A stretch of 64,000 nucleotides of DNA from DASVCN01 sp040905665 (GTDB lineage Bacteria; Deinococcota; Deinococci; Deinococcales; Trueperaceae). This document shows, piece after piece, positions 7,910 through 16,335 of this stretch (position 1 is its first letter; every line of letters starts with the position of its first letter). Location: positions 17,071 through 81,070 of the forward strand of contig JBBDRD010000044.1 of assembly GCA_040905665.1 (NCBI GenBank). Reading direction: 5' to 3'. Under the pieces are notes generated by a model. The model ran no database searches and was not told where the DNA came from. It was given only the letters and a program-made list of their open reading frames with translations. Position numbers and translations under genes: made by a program.

Positions 7910-8559
7910 GCGCTGCTCCCCTCGAATAGGGCCGTTCCTACTCGCACGATCGTCGCACCCTCTTCGATCGCGACTTCAAAATCGTTGCTCATGCCCATCG
8001 AGAGATCCACCAGGCCAAGCTTATCACGCAGCTCTCGAAGCCCGGCGAATACGGGTCTGATGCTCTCCGGGTCCTCTGCCCAAGGTGCCATGGTCATAAG
8101 CCCGGTTACCTTGAGAAACTGCAGTCCGCGAGCGTACTCGACGAGCTCCTCTGCTTCGGCTATTCCCGCCCCCCGCTTGCTCTCCTCTTGAGCGACGTTG
8201 ACCTCCACCAGCACCCGGAAGACGTGCTCGAGACGGGCGCCCTGGCTGTGCAGTTCGTCGGCCAGGCGGGCTGAGTTGAGCGAGTGGATCGTATGAAAGG
8301 GCCGACAGTACTTCACCTTGTTGCGTTGGAGGTTGCCGATAAAATGCCATTCGATTCCCTCATCAGCCAGCTGCCCGGCCTTCTCGCGCCACTCCTGAAT
8401 ACGACTCTCGCCCAAAACGAGGCACCCCTGCCGCACGACCTTCTGCTCTATCTCGCCTACAGTGCGCCCCTTGGTTACTGCGACCAGCTTGACACCGGCA
8501 GGGTCCCGTCCCGCTCGGGCGCAGGCGGCGGCAATCCGGTTTGTCACCTCGGCAAGCAA
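7906..8559 (-). CDS. yggS: PLP homeostasis protein YggS/PROSC
   Basis: Binds pyridoxal 5'-phosphate and buffers B6 vitamers; no enzymatic reaction is firmly known. 217 residues, slightly shorter than the usual ~230. The PLP lysine is in LVAVTKGR near residue 30, with the conserved LGESRIQEW, WHFIGNLQRNK, VLVEVNVAQEESKRG and GLMTMAP. It sits two bases downstream of punA and overlaps the DivIVA-like gene, so the three probably share one transcript driven from the punA promoter. Confidence 0.95.
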   Translation of the reverse strand: MLAEVTNRIAAACARAGRDPAGVKLVAVTKGRTVGEIEQKVVRQGCLVLGESRIQEWREKAGQLADEGIEWHFIGNLQRNKVKYCRPFHTIHSLNSARLADELHSQGARLEHVFRVLVEVNVAQEESKRGAGIAEAEELVEYARGLQFLKVTGLMTMAPWAEDPESIRPVFAGLRELRDKLGLVDLSMGMSNDFEVAIEEGATIVRVGTALFEGSSA

Positions 8560-8561
8560 GG

Positions 8562-9428
8562 CTAGAGTTCCGGCAGGAGCGACCGAACCAAATGCCGAAA
8601 CACGTCGCCGGAACGTTCGGCCATGGCCACGACCTCATCGCCGCTTACGTGTTCAGTGGCGTCGGGCAGAGCCATATCGGTTATGCAGGAGATCCCAAGC
8701 ACCCTCATCCCCTCGTGCCGGGCAACCGTCACTTCATGCACGGTGGACATGCCAATCGCATCGGCTCCCCACTTCCGGTAGGCGCGCAGTTCGGCACGCG
8801 TAGCGTAGGAGGGACCCGAGACCGCCAGGTACACCCCCTCGCGCAGAGTGATCGCTTCGCGGCGCGCCACCTCGCGCGCCAACGTCGCATAATCGGGGTC
8901 GTAACAGTCGAACATCACCGGGAAGCGCGGTCCCCCTTCGTCGTCGTTCGGTCCGATCAAGGCATTGGCGCCGGTAGCGTTTATGAAGTCGCTCTGTAGC
9001 ATCAAGTCGCCCGCCTGCCAGCTGCTTTCGAGGCCGCCGCAGGCGTTGGAAACGATCAAGCTGGAGGCGCCCAGGGCGTGCATGAGCCGCACCGGAAAAC
9101 CGATCGCCTTGGCGCTCACCCCGTCGTAAAGATGAACTCTACCCTTCATCGCCACCACGGAGCGGCCGGCCAGCCTGCCCAAATAGAGTTCTCCGGCGTG
9201 TCCCGGCGCAGTAGAGCGAGTCATGCCAGGTATCTCGTCGTAGGGAACTATAGCTTCGGTCTCGATCTCGTCCGCCAGAGGGCCCAATCCCGAGCCGAGA
9301 ATCAATGCGACCTGGGGCGTCAATGCCGTTTCCTGGCGAACTCGCTCGAGGGCCTGGGAGAGAGTAGCCCTGTTGGCGCTAGTCGTTTCGAATATGGGTA
9401 TCTCCCGTGAATTGTCCCGTAACAGCAT
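8562..9428 (-). CDS. punA: Purine nucleoside phosphorylase (trimeric type), possibly 6-aminopurine specific
   Basis: Phosphorolysis of purine nucleosides in salvage. 288 residues with the trimeric PNP motifs GSGLG, GHAGELYLG, GRVHLYDG, SNACGGLESS and GMSTVHEV. Two base-recognition positions differ from classical inosine/guanosine enzymes: the Phe-Glu of GPSFE is Tyr-Ala here (GPSYATRAE), and the Asn of SxITN is Asp (GISCITDMA). An Asp at this site is known to favour adenosine, so a 6-aminopurine preference is inferred. ATG 9428 lies six bases after TATCAT with no Shine-Dalgarno. It heads the punA-yggS-DivIVA cluster. Confidence 0.93.
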   Translation of the reverse strand: MLLRDNSREIPIFETTSANRATLSQALERVRQETALTPQVALILGSGLGPLADEIETEAIVPYDEIPGMTRSTAPGHAGELYLGRLAGRSVVAMKGRVHLYDGVSAKAIGFPVRLMHALGASSLIVSNACGGLESSWQAGDLMLQSDFINATGANALIGPNDDEGGPRFPVMFDCYDPDYATLAREVARREAITLREGVYLAVSGPSYATRAELRAYRKWGADAIGMSTVHEVTVARHEGMRVLGISCITDMALPDATEHVSGDEVVAMAERSGDVFRHLVRSLLPEL

Positions 9429-9434
9429 GTCGCA

Positions 9435-9440
9435 ATGATA
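9435..9440 (-). promoter_or_regulatory. Candidate leaderless -10 box of punA
   Basis: TATCAT on the minus strand ending six bases before the punA ATG, with no ribosome-binding site. It is divergent from the TACACT box of bamA 66 bp away. Confidence 0.5.
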
Positions 9441-9506
9441 ACCGGAGCGCCAACATGCCCGGCGCGGAACCGCGACTGTGGCGCAAGATTCTCACCATTG
9501 CTCGGT

Positions 9507-9512
9507 TACACT
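9507..9512 (+). promoter_or_regulatory. Candidate leaderless -10 box of bamA
   Basis: TACACT six bases before the ATG of the Omp85 protein; no Shine-Dalgarno is present. Confidence 0.5.
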
Positions 9513-9518
9513 ACCGAC

Positions 9519-12170
9519 ATGTCCTTACGTCGTGCTCTTTTCGTCGTCCTCGTCATGCTTTCCGCCTGGGCCGCAGCCCAGCCTGCGGGCGGCGAAACCC
9601 TCACCCAAGTTCGGGTCGAAGGGACTACAAGCTACGCAGACATAGTTCGAGTCGTGCTCGAATCACGCGCCGGCACTCCGCTGGCGCGGATCGATCTCGA
9701 GGGCGAACGCAACCGTGTGTATTCCCTGGGAACCTTCCGAGAAGTGAGCGTGTCGCTCGAGGAGGGGAACGATGGCCCGGTGCTACTGGTCCTGGTTGAG
9801 GAAAATCCTCTCATCGGTGAGGTCGTCTTCGAAGGTACACAAGCGGTACCGCCGGCTACCCTGCAGATGGCCCTCGAGCGGGAGCATTTGCTGGCTGAGG
9901 GTCGGGTCTTCAATACAACTCGTGCCGAGGAGGCGCTAGCCACAATTCAGCGCCTCTACCGGCAGCGTGGCTTCCCGTTCGACGTGCCGGTATCGCTCGA
10001 GGTACAGGAGTTCGAACCGCAGGATGGCGGCGAGGCGGTTCGGCTTACCTACGACGTAAATGAACGGGCGATCGTCGACGAGGTAGTGGTCGAAGAGTCG
10101 ACCGTTCTAGAAGCTGCTCCTCTGCGTCAGCTCTTCCAGCCTCTGGTTAGTACCGGGGAGTTCGATTTCGAACTGTACCGGCAGGCGCTTGAGCGGGTGG
10201 AGGTACGCTACCGGGAGCAGGGATTCCGCTTCAGCGGTGTGGAGGTCGACGAAAGCAGGTTGCAGCAGGGCGTCCTGGAGATCGCCCTCCATGAAGCACG
10301 CGTAGCTTCCATCGATACCAGTGCGATAGGTGTCGACCCCAGCGAGCTGAGCGTGGAGGTGGGCGACCTGTTCAACTACGACCTGCTGCTCGAGGATGTG
10401 AGGCGGCTGGCGCAAGGACGGCGCGGCGACGTGCGAATGGTTCCGAGCTTGACCGCGGCGGGTGATGTACGGGTGAACTTCGAACAGGGACCGCCCGAGA
10501 CCGCCGGACCGGTGGACGAGATCGTCTTCGAGGGGAACACGGTCATCTCCGACGAGGAGCTGCTCGAGGTACTGGAGATGGAGGTGGGGGACACCTTCAC
10601 CTCGACCATTGCCCAGGAGGACTTCGCGCGGGTCCTGCGACGCTACCAGGATGCCGGTTGGGTAGTGCTGCCGCAGCCCGACTTCAGCTACGACGACGGC
10701 ACCTATATCCAACGGGTCACCGAGGTGACGGTCGCGGGCCATGACGTTACCTTTGAGGATGGCGAGAGCGCCACTCGCGACTTCGTCGTGACGCGCTACA
10801 TGCCTGCTGTTGGCAGCGTCGTGAATCAGAACGAGATTCGGGCCGGCCTGCAAGCTATCGGGCGACTCGGCGCGGTCGAGCCGGTGAACGTGCGATTCGT
10901 ACCCACCGATGACCCCTCACAAGTGAGGCTCAACGTGATCGTGAGCGAGGTTCGCACCGGATTGTTCACGCCCAGTGCTCAGTACGCCACCGACTCGGGA
11001 CTGTCGGCATCGTTGTCATTCAGCGAATCGAACTTCCTAGGTCGGGCTCATAACGTTGGAGCCGAACTGAATGCCCAGACCTCCGACCTCGACTCCCCGC
11101 TGGGTGGACTGTTGCTGGGCGGTTCGCTGCGCTACAGCATTCCTTGGCTCTATATCGACGCCTACGACTTCCAGGAGGTACCCACCTCGGTCTCGGCTTC
11201 GCTATTCAGCCTGGTCGATACCAATCAGTTGCTCACCGCCGATGGCTCCACTCGGGTGACCTACCCCGGTTTGCCCGATAGTGAGGAGAACCAGGTGTTG
11301 GTTGGCGAGTATGTCCAGCGCGATACCGGCCTGAGCTTTTCGGTTGCGCGCCCTATCATCGAGTACACCAGCCTGCGCTTTAACGCTCGAGCGTCGGTAA
11401 CCGAGTACACACTCGAGCCGCCCGCCGTGGACTGCAGGTTCGACGGCTCCGGCGAGCTGGAGAATGCGAACACGTGCACGCTGCCGGAGGCCCAGTCCGA
11501 AACTTATCTGCCGCAGGGCGGCTTGAACAGCTTCATCAGCACCACAGTTGCCTACGACGACCGCGACAACCCCGACTTTCCCAGGAGCGGCATTGCCGCT
11601 TCCGGACTCGCCGGCCTGGGGATAGGGACCGACTACCGCGACCCCGTAACCGGGAACCAGGAGTCATACGTCTACCAGCAGATCGAGTTCGGGGTGAAGA
11701 CCTACGTTTTACTCGCCGATCTTGCATCCGAGGAGATAAGCGACCGCAATCACGTACTCGCCTTTCGGCTGAACGCGGGTCACCAGTTCGGTGCTGACTA
11801 CCCTCCCTCCAAACGCTTCCAGGTAGGGAAGAGCACCAATGAGGCAACGGCCATTCGAGGGTATGGAGTGGGCGATTTCGATCTCTCGCGCTCCTACATG
11901 ACCGCTTCGGCCGAGTACCGCTACGACTTTGGCCTCGATACTATCGCCACCCAGACTGTCATAGGGATTGTCTTCGCGGATGTTGGTTACGCCTCGAACG
12001 TTCCCGGTTTCTCCGAGTACGGAGCCCCGCTCTTCGCCGGGGCAGGCGTCGGTTTGCAGGTGAACCTGGGCTTCGGCGGAGTGCTGTTGCCCGCGCTGCG
12101 TTTCGACTACGGCTTTAGCGAACGAAATCCCACTGGCGAGTTCCGCTTCCGGGTGGGTCCCGTTTTCTGA
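9519..12170 (+). CDS. bamA: Outer-membrane assembly factor BamA (Omp85 family)
   Basis: Inserts beta-barrel proteins into the outer membrane; its presence implies a diderm envelope. 883 residues. A signal peptide (MSLRRALFVVLVMLSAWAAAQ) is followed by five or six POTRA-like modules (about 25-480; repeated motifs such as IGEVVFEGTQ and VDEIVFEGNTVI), then a 16-strand-type barrel from about 500 with RGY motif ATAIRGYGVGDF and a C-terminal aromatic residue (FRVGPVF) as in sorted outer-membrane proteins. The open frame extends 28 codons upstream, but ATG 9519 gives the signal peptide and follows a TACACT box. It could in principle be a TamA-like paralogue, but POTRA number favours BamA. Confidence 0.92.
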   Translation: MSLRRALFVVLVMLSAWAAAQPAGGETLTQVRVEGTTSYADIVRVVLESRAGTPLARIDLEGERNRVYSLGTFREVSVSLEEGNDGPVLLVLVEENPLIGEVVFEGTQAVPPATLQMALEREHLLAEGRVFNTTRAEEALATIQRLYRQRGFPFDVPVSLEVQEFEPQDGGEAVRLTYDVNERAIVDEVVVEESTVLEAAPLRQLFQPLVSTGEFDFELYRQALERVEVRYREQGFRFSGVEVDESRLQQGVLEIALHEARVASIDTSAIGVDPSELSVEVGDLFNYDLLLEDVRRLAQGRRGDVRMVPSLTAAGDVRVNFEQGPPETAGPVDEIVFEGNTVISDEELLEVLEMEVGDTFTSTIAQEDFARVLRRYQDAGWVVLPQPDFSYDDGTYIQRVTEVTVAGHDVTFEDGESATRDFVVTRYMPAVGSVVNQNEIRAGLQAIGRLGAVEPVNVRFVPTDDPSQVRLNVIVSEVRTGLFTPSAQYATDSGLSASLSFSESNFLGRAHNVGAELNAQTSDLDSPLGGLLLGGSLRYSIPWLYIDAYDFQEVPTSVSASLFSLVDTNQLLTADGSTRVTYPGLPDSEENQVLVGEYVQRDTGLSFSVARPIIEYTSLRFNARASVTEYTLEPPAVDCRFDGSGELENANTCTLPEAQSETYLPQGGLNSFISTTVAYDDRDNPDFPRSGIAASGLAGLGIGTDYRDPVTGNQESYVYQQIEFGVKTYVLLADLASEEISDRNHVLAFRLNAGHQFGADYPPSKRFQVGKSTNEATAIRGYGVGDFDLSRSYMTASAEYRYDFGLDTIATQTVIGIVFADVGYASNVPGFSEYGAPLFAGAGVGLQVNLGFGGVLLPALRFDYGFSERNPTGEFRFRVGPVF

Positions 12171-12183
12171 GCCGCAACCGGGG

Positions 12184-12792
12184 CTACTCGCCGGCTATCG
12201 AGCGTAGCCGATCGACATCCGTCAGGGCGATCTTGCCGTAACCGGCCTCAATCGCACCCAGCCGCGCCAGCTCACCCACGACTTTCGTGACTGTCTCCCG
12301 CACCGACCCCACGGCGGCCGCCAGATCGTCGTGCGTGATATGAATCAGCACCCGGCCCGACTCGTTCCTACCGGCCAGAGCGCTCTCCTGTAGGTCGAGC
12401 AGCTCGGCCGCGATTCGTGAACGCAGACGCTTCCCCGATAGCCTGTGAAGCGAGCGGTACAAGCCCTCGACGGCGTGAACGAGGTCGGTAGCGAGCTCCA
12501 GGTTATCCTCCGCCTCCAACACAGCTGGACTGATTACTTCGACGTCACTGTTGGCAACGGCCTCGGCAAAGTACCTGCGTGGCAAACCGGCTATCGCTTC
12601 TTCACCAAAGAAGCCGCCCGGCTTTACGTATCGTAGAGTTAGCCCGTTCCCCTCGTCATCGACGGTATGAATACGAACAAGACCGCGATGGACGCGGTAC
12701 AGGTTTTCCGCTGCACCGGGAAACAGGACCACTTCTCCGGGACCGAACGAGTGAATATCGGTATATTCACGTTGGTCGACGGTGTCGCTCAT
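12184..12792 (-). CDS. Crp/Fnr-family transcriptional regulator
   Basis: 202 residues: cyclic-nucleotide-binding-like beta-roll (about 15-110, GPGEVVLFPGAAENLYRVHRG split at FPG; PGGFFGEEAIAG), dimer helix, and C-terminal winged helix (about 145-200) with ITHDDLAAAVGSVRETVTKVVGEL, given here in parts: DDLAAAVGSVRETV is the recognition helix. The RxS pair that contacts cAMP in true CRP is not obvious (PRRYFAEA instead), so ligand is unknown. ATG 12792 is preferred because upstream codons show no family similarity and GGGGGCCGGGA precedes it. Convergent with bamA and divergent from the toxin-antitoxin operon. Deinococcus has a related stress regulator, but equivalence is not shown. Confidence 0.88.
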   Translation of the reverse strand: MSDTVDQREYTDIHSFGPGEVVLFPGAAENLYRVHRGLVRIHTVDDEGNGLTLRYVKPGGFFGEEAIAGLPRRYFAEAVANSDVEVISPAVLEAEDNLELATDLVHAVEGLYRSLHRLSGKRLRSRIAAELLDLQESALAGRNESGRVLIHITHDDLAAAVGSVRETVTKVVGELARLGAIEAGYGKIALTDVDRLRSIAGE

Positions 12793-12963
12793 TCCCGGCC
12801 CCCTTCCGTAGCCACTACCCGCCGCACATCGAACCACCAAACGTGGCTTGGGGCGGCGAGCGTCGCTCCATTGAATATAGCGGCCGTCGGAGACGCGAAA
12901 AAAGTGACACGTTACCAACTCATAACCATCGCCTGCAAACAATCCATTCGCAGTTGACGCCAC

Positions 12964-12998
12964 TTGAGGAACTGTAAGTGTGCAGTATAATGGCTGCA
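12964..12998 (+). promoter_or_regulatory. Promoter and candidate operator of the Xre-RES operon
   Basis: TTGAGG (12964-12969), 16-bp spacer and perfect TATAAT (12986-12991). A 5-bp inverted repeat TGCAG-N8-CTGCA (12981-12998) is centred exactly on the -10 box, as expected for an operator of an autorepressing antitoxin. Confidence 0.65.
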
Positions 12999-13013
12999 GA
13001 GATGGAGGCGAGA

Positions 13014-13466
13014 ATGGCAAGCAAGAGGTTTGTACCGACCCGCCGGCCACAGCCAGTGCCCGGTGCGCGCATCCTTGGGCTTGAAATAGACGACGATTTT
13101 CAGGTAGCCAAACGCATTAGTCACGGATTTTCCACGACCACGGTTGGCCGGCTGGCCAAAGAGCTAAACGTGACCGACAGCCGTATTCTGAAGCTCACCA
13201 GTATCCCGGAGAGCACGTATCACTCCCGCAAGCGCAACCGTCGGCCACTCTCCATGGAAGAATCTAGTCGTGTTTACCGAATCGCCAAGACGGCGGCCGC
13301 CGCTGAAGCCTACTTTGAGGGAAACAAAGCCGCTGCCAGGCGTTGGCTTACCAATCCTAAGGCGGCCCTCGGCGGCGAGACCCCACTCGAGTTCGCCCGT
13401 ACCCCCGAGGGGAGCGACTACGTCGTCAAGCTCCTCGAACGCATGGAGCATGGGATCATAAGCTGA
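13014..13466 (+). CDS. Xre/MbcA/ParS-family antitoxin
   Basis: 150 residues. Central helix-turn-helix (about 38-75, STTTVGRLAKELNV...PESTYHSR) and a C-terminal MbcA/ParS-type toxin-binding domain (about 85-148) with ARRWLTNPKAALGGETPLEF and ends near LLERMEHG. It should bind and neutralise the RES protein encoded immediately downstream and repress the operon through the inverted repeat on the -10 box. Three in-frame starts exist (12978, 13002, 13014); 13014 is chosen for the GGAGG at 13004-13008 five bases before it. Its stop overlaps the presumed toxin start. Confidence 0.92.
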   Translation: MASKRFVPTRRPQPVPGARILGLEIDDDFQVAKRISHGFSTTTVGRLAKELNVTDSRILKLTSIPESTYHSRKRNRRPLSMEESSRVYRIAKTAAAAEAYFEGNKAAARRWLTNPKAALGGETPLEFARTPEGSDYVVKLLERMEHGIIS

Positions 13467-13960
13467 GCCGCCTCACTACTTTCCGCATCAGTAAGGCAAA
13501 ATACCGCAACGACACCATGAGTGGCGCTGGATCTTACGAGGCCGGGGGCCGCTGGAACACCCCCGGCCACTACGTCGTTTACGCCAGCGGTAATCTATCT
13601 CTCGGCATGCTCGAACTCCTGGTGCATGTTGATGACGCCGAGGAGTTCCGCACCCTGGCCCACGTTTGCCACACCATCAGCTTTCCCGCGGATGCCGTGG
13701 CTGTTCTTCAAGAAGAGGACTTGCCCCAAGTGTGGGACGCCCGTCCCGAATCCCGTGCCAGTCAAGTCGTGGGAGACGAATGGACCGAGGGTCAAGCGAG
13801 CGTGGTGCTTGCGGTGCCGAGCGTGCTCACGCCTCCCCGGTTCCGCTACCAGCCGGAGTACATGAACTACCTCGTCAACCCCAACCACCCCGACACCGAA
13901 CGGGTGATCGAGGTGGGCGAGATCCTTGACCTCGAACTGGACGCGCGGCTCCAAAAGTAA
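13463..13960 (+). CDS. RES-domain toxin, apparent CTG start
   Basis: RES toxins attack NAD or ADP-ribosylate targets to stop growth. The catalytic triad is visible as Arg30 (GGRWN), Tyr40 (VVYAS) and Glu51 (MLELL), with Ser120 in AVPS; the 10- and 11-residue spacings match characterised RES toxins. The first ATG (13517) would put the Arg at residue 12 and remove the N-terminal strand TFRISKAKYRND. The frame has no ATG, GTG or TTG upstream, but a CTG at 13463 overlaps the antitoxin stop (CTGA) with GGGA seven bases before it and places the Arg at 30. Translation coupled to the antitoxin from CTG is therefore inferred. 165 residues. Confidence 0.85.
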   Translation: MSRLTTFRISKAKYRNDTMSGAGSYEAGGRWNTPGHYVVYASGNLSLGMLELLVHVDDAEEFRTLAHVCHTISFPADAVAVLQEEDLPQVWDARPESRASQVVGDEWTEGQASVVLAVPSVLTPPRFRYQPEYMNYLVNPNHPDTERVIEVGEILDLELDARLQK

Positions 13961-14072
13961 CCCCAGTCCTGATCAGGTCGATCTCCGATAGTCCGACAAC
14001 GGCCGCTAGGGCTGATCGCTGGGCGTGGCGGCGGCCACTGAAGCCGAAGCCCGCCGCAGAGAGATCGGGGTG

Positions 14073-14120
14073 CCAGGTTGAGCGACTCGGACGTGAAGCG
14101 TCCTTCGGAGCGAAACCTGG
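14073..14120. terminator. Imperfect stem-loop between RES toxin and ychF ends
   Basis: CCAGGTT (14073-14079) and AACCTGG (14114-14120) form an outer 7-bp stem around a GC-rich interior that can pair further (GGACG with CGTCC). It lies in the 177-bp convergent spacer and may act as a bidirectional terminator. I see nothing else in that spacer. Confidence 0.35.
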
Positions 14121-14137
14121 TACTCCGACCGATCCCA

Positions 14138-15223
14138 TCAGACGTTGAAGAGGAAGTTCACCACGTCGCCGTCCCGCATCACGTAATCCTTGCCCTCGGT
14201 TCGCAACCAGCCTTTGGAGCGGGCGGCGACGAGCGAGCCCGCCTCGACCAGCTTATTCCAGTCGATCACTTCGGCCCTGATGAAACCGCGTTCAATATCG
14301 GAGTGGATCTCCGCGGCCGCTGCAGGCGCTTTGGTCCCGCTCTGCACCGTCCAGGCCCGCACCTCTTTCTCGCCGGCGGTGAGGAAAGTGAGTAGTCCCA
14401 AAGTCTCGTAGCCCTTGTGAATGAGGCGTTCCAGCCCGGGAGCTTCGAGCCCCAGGTCGGTGAGGAACTCCTGAGCCTCCTCGCCACCCAGGTCGCTAAG
14501 CTCTTCCTCGATGCGTGCCGAGATAACCACGACTTCGGCACCCTCCCGGCCGGCACGGTCGGCAACCGTAGTCACATACTCGTTGCCCGCTACAATCTCC
14601 GCTTCGGACACGTTGCACACATAAATAACCGGCTTGGACGTAAGCAAATTGAAGTCGAGCGGCAGTTCGATGTTCGAGCTTCTCGCCGACTTGCCGTCAC
14701 TGAGGTGCGCGATCATTGCCTCGCAGGCCGTAACCAGCGCCGCGTCCTCACGATTTGACTTGGCGCTGCGGCGCAGTTTTTCGAGGCGCTTCTCGAGCCC
14801 CGCGATGTCGGCGAGAGCCAGTTCGGTGTCGATCGTCTCGATGTCGGCGAGCGGGTCTACCACCCCCGACACGTGAACTACATTGGGATCGTCGAAGCAG
14901 CGCACTACGTGGGCGATCGCCGCCACCTCTCGAATGTTTGCAAGAAAGCGGTTTCCCAGCCCCTCACCCTGGGAGGCCCCCTTCACCAGGCCGGCGATGT
15001 CCACGAACTCCACGGTAGTTGGCACGATCGGCGGTTCGCGGCCGTCCTTGCGGTAGACGTCTCGTAGCGCCGGCAGTCGGTCGTCGGGGACCGCCACGAC
15101 ACCCACGTTCTTGTCGATCGTGGCGAAGGGGTAATTGGCCGCCTCGACCCCCGCGCGAGTAATTGCGTTGAATAGCGTGCTCTTCCCGACGTTTGGGAGG
15201 CCGACGATTCCGATTCCGAGCAT
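14138..15223 (-). CDS. ychF: Ribosome-binding ATPase YchF
   Basis: Obg-family P-loop protein that prefers ATP and binds ribosomes. 361 residues, normal. P-loop GLPNVGKSTLFNA at the N-terminus, switch II VDIAGLVKGASQGEGLGN, specificity loop VIYVCNVSE in place of NKxD, and a C-terminal TGS domain ending RDGDVVNFLFNV. ATG 15223 (MLGIGIVG) is chosen: CAGGAG lies 5-10 bases before it, and the longer open frame upstream has no family similarity. Divergent from hom; a TATACT box at 15259-15264 is a likely promoter. Confidence 0.97.
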   Translation of the reverse strand: MLGIGIVGLPNVGKSTLFNAITRAGVEAANYPFATIDKNVGVVAVPDDRLPALRDVYRKDGREPPIVPTTVEFVDIAGLVKGASQGEGLGNRFLANIREVAAIAHVVRCFDDPNVVHVSGVVDPLADIETIDTELALADIAGLEKRLEKLRRSAKSNREDAALVTACEAMIAHLSDGKSARSSNIELPLDFNLLTSKPVIYVCNVSEAEIVAGNEYVTTVADRAGREGAEVVVISARIEEELSDLGGEEAQEFLTDLGLEAPGLERLIHKGYETLGLLTFLTAGEKEVRAWTVQSGTKAPAAAAEIHSDIERGFIRAEVIDWNKLVEAGSLVAARSKGWLRTEGKDYVMRDGDVVNFLFNV

Positions 15224-15258
15224 AAGCACTCCTGGGGGCGTTGAGCGCCCAAAAAGGG

Positions 15259-15264
15259 AGTATA
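15259..15264 (-). promoter_or_regulatory. Candidate -10 box of ychF
   Basis: TATACT on the minus strand, 35 bases before the ychF ATG. Unlike the leaderless genes, this transcript would have a short leader containing CAGGAG. No good -35 is seen. Confidence 0.4.
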
Positions 15265-15278
15265 GCAGGGGTGCGTGA

Positions 15279-15284
15279 TATCCT
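15279..15284 (+). promoter_or_regulatory. Candidate leaderless -10 box of hom
   Basis: TATCCT seven bases before the hom ATG with no ribosome-binding site; divergent from the ychF box. Confidence 0.45.
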
Positions 15285-15291
15285 CCCGTCC

Positions 15292-16335
15292 ATGGCGCGA
15301 CCCCCCAAAAAAGTGCGTGTGGCGGTGCTGGGAGCGGGAAATGTGGGCCAAGCGTTGCTGGCACGGCTTTCCACTTTCAACACAAATTTCAACACAAAGG
15401 CCGAAATAGAAGTGACGGGCGTGCTGGTGCGCGACACGGCCAAGTTGCGCACCAGCGAGGTTTCCTGCTACCCCCTTGCGAGCGACCCTGTCGCCTTGAT
15501 CGACGGAGCCGATCTGGTAATCGAGCTCATGGGCGGGCTGGAACCGGCGACAAGCCTGATGTTGAACGCGCTTCAGAACGGGAAGCAGGTCATTACCGCC
15601 AACAAGGCGGCACTTGCCGAGAGGTGGTCCGAGTTCGCACCCTATCTGGCGAAAGGCCGTCTCTACTTCGAGGCCTCGGTGATGTCGGGTACGCCGGTCG
15701 TAGGTCCGCTCTCCGGCGCCCTGCGCGGCAGCACGCCACTCGAGCTGCATGCGGTGCTCAATGGGACAACGACCTTTATCCTAAGCCGTCTGGAGGCGGG
15801 CGAGGATTTTGCACCGGCTTTGGCCGAGGCGCAACGCCTGGGCTTCGCCGAAGCAGATCCTACGCTCGATATCGAGGGGATCGACGCCGCCCACAAGCTC
15901 GCGCTGCTGGCGCGTCTGGCATTCGACCCCCTACTCGACTGGAGTGCGGTTGCGGCCTCCACCCACGGTATTTCCCACCTCACCCCGGCGATAGTGCGGG
16001 AGGCGATGGAGGATGGTGGGTCGGTGCGGTTGGTGGGCAGCATCTACCCTGAGAGTGGAGGTTGGGAGACGAGGGTACGCACCGTCTATCTGCCGGCCGG
16101 CCACCCTCTTGCGTCGACCGCTGACTCGGGAAACGCGCTGCTCCTAAGGACGCGCGAACTGGGCGAAATCTTCATACAGGGTCCCGGGGCCGGCGGAGGC
16201 GCGACGGCGGCGGCTGTCCTGGCCGATCTACAAGGAGCGCTGGACGGGCGCCCTGGTCCCGGCCCGCTGCCGGGTAGAGCCCCGCTTCCGACAGGTCACC
16301 ACGCTGAGGACCTGGGGGAGTTGCTCAAGGCGTGA
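15292..16335 (+). CDS. hom: Homoserine dehydrogenase
   Basis: Reduces aspartate semialdehyde to homoserine on the way to threonine and methionine. 347 residues: NAD(P)-binding VAVLGAGNVGQALL at the N-terminus, catalytic-domain motifs VMSGTPVVGPLSGALRGS, LNGTTTFILSRLE and EADPTLDIEGIDAAHKLALLA (read in parts). It stops soon after the GPGAGGGATAAAVLADL segment and lacks the C-terminal ACT regulatory domain of the ~430-residue enzymes, so threonine feedback through ACT is not expected. ATG 15292 follows a TATCCT box. Its stop overlaps the thrC GTG start (GTGA), indicating coupled translation. Confidence 0.95.
   Translation: MARPPKKVRVAVLGAGNVGQALLARLSTFNTNFNTKAEIEVTGVLVRDTAKLRTSEVSCYPLASDPVALIDGADLVIELMGGLEPATSLMLNALQNGKQVITANKAALAERWSEFAPYLAKGRLYFEASVMSGTPVVGPLSGALRGSTPLELHAVLNGTTTFILSRLEAGEDFAPALAEAQRLGFAEADPTLDIEGIDAAHKLALLARLAFDPLLDWSAVAASTHGISHLTPAIVREAMEDGGSVRLVGSIYPESGGWETRVRTVYLPAGHPLASTADSGNALLLRTRELGEIFIQGPGAGGGATAAAVLADLQGALDGRPGPGPLPGRAPLPTGHHAEDLGELLKA

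Noticed and set aside
13517..13960. ATG-started RES protein of 147 residues
   Set aside because: It would lack the N-terminal strand of the fold; homologous spacing and the CTGA junction favour the longer form.
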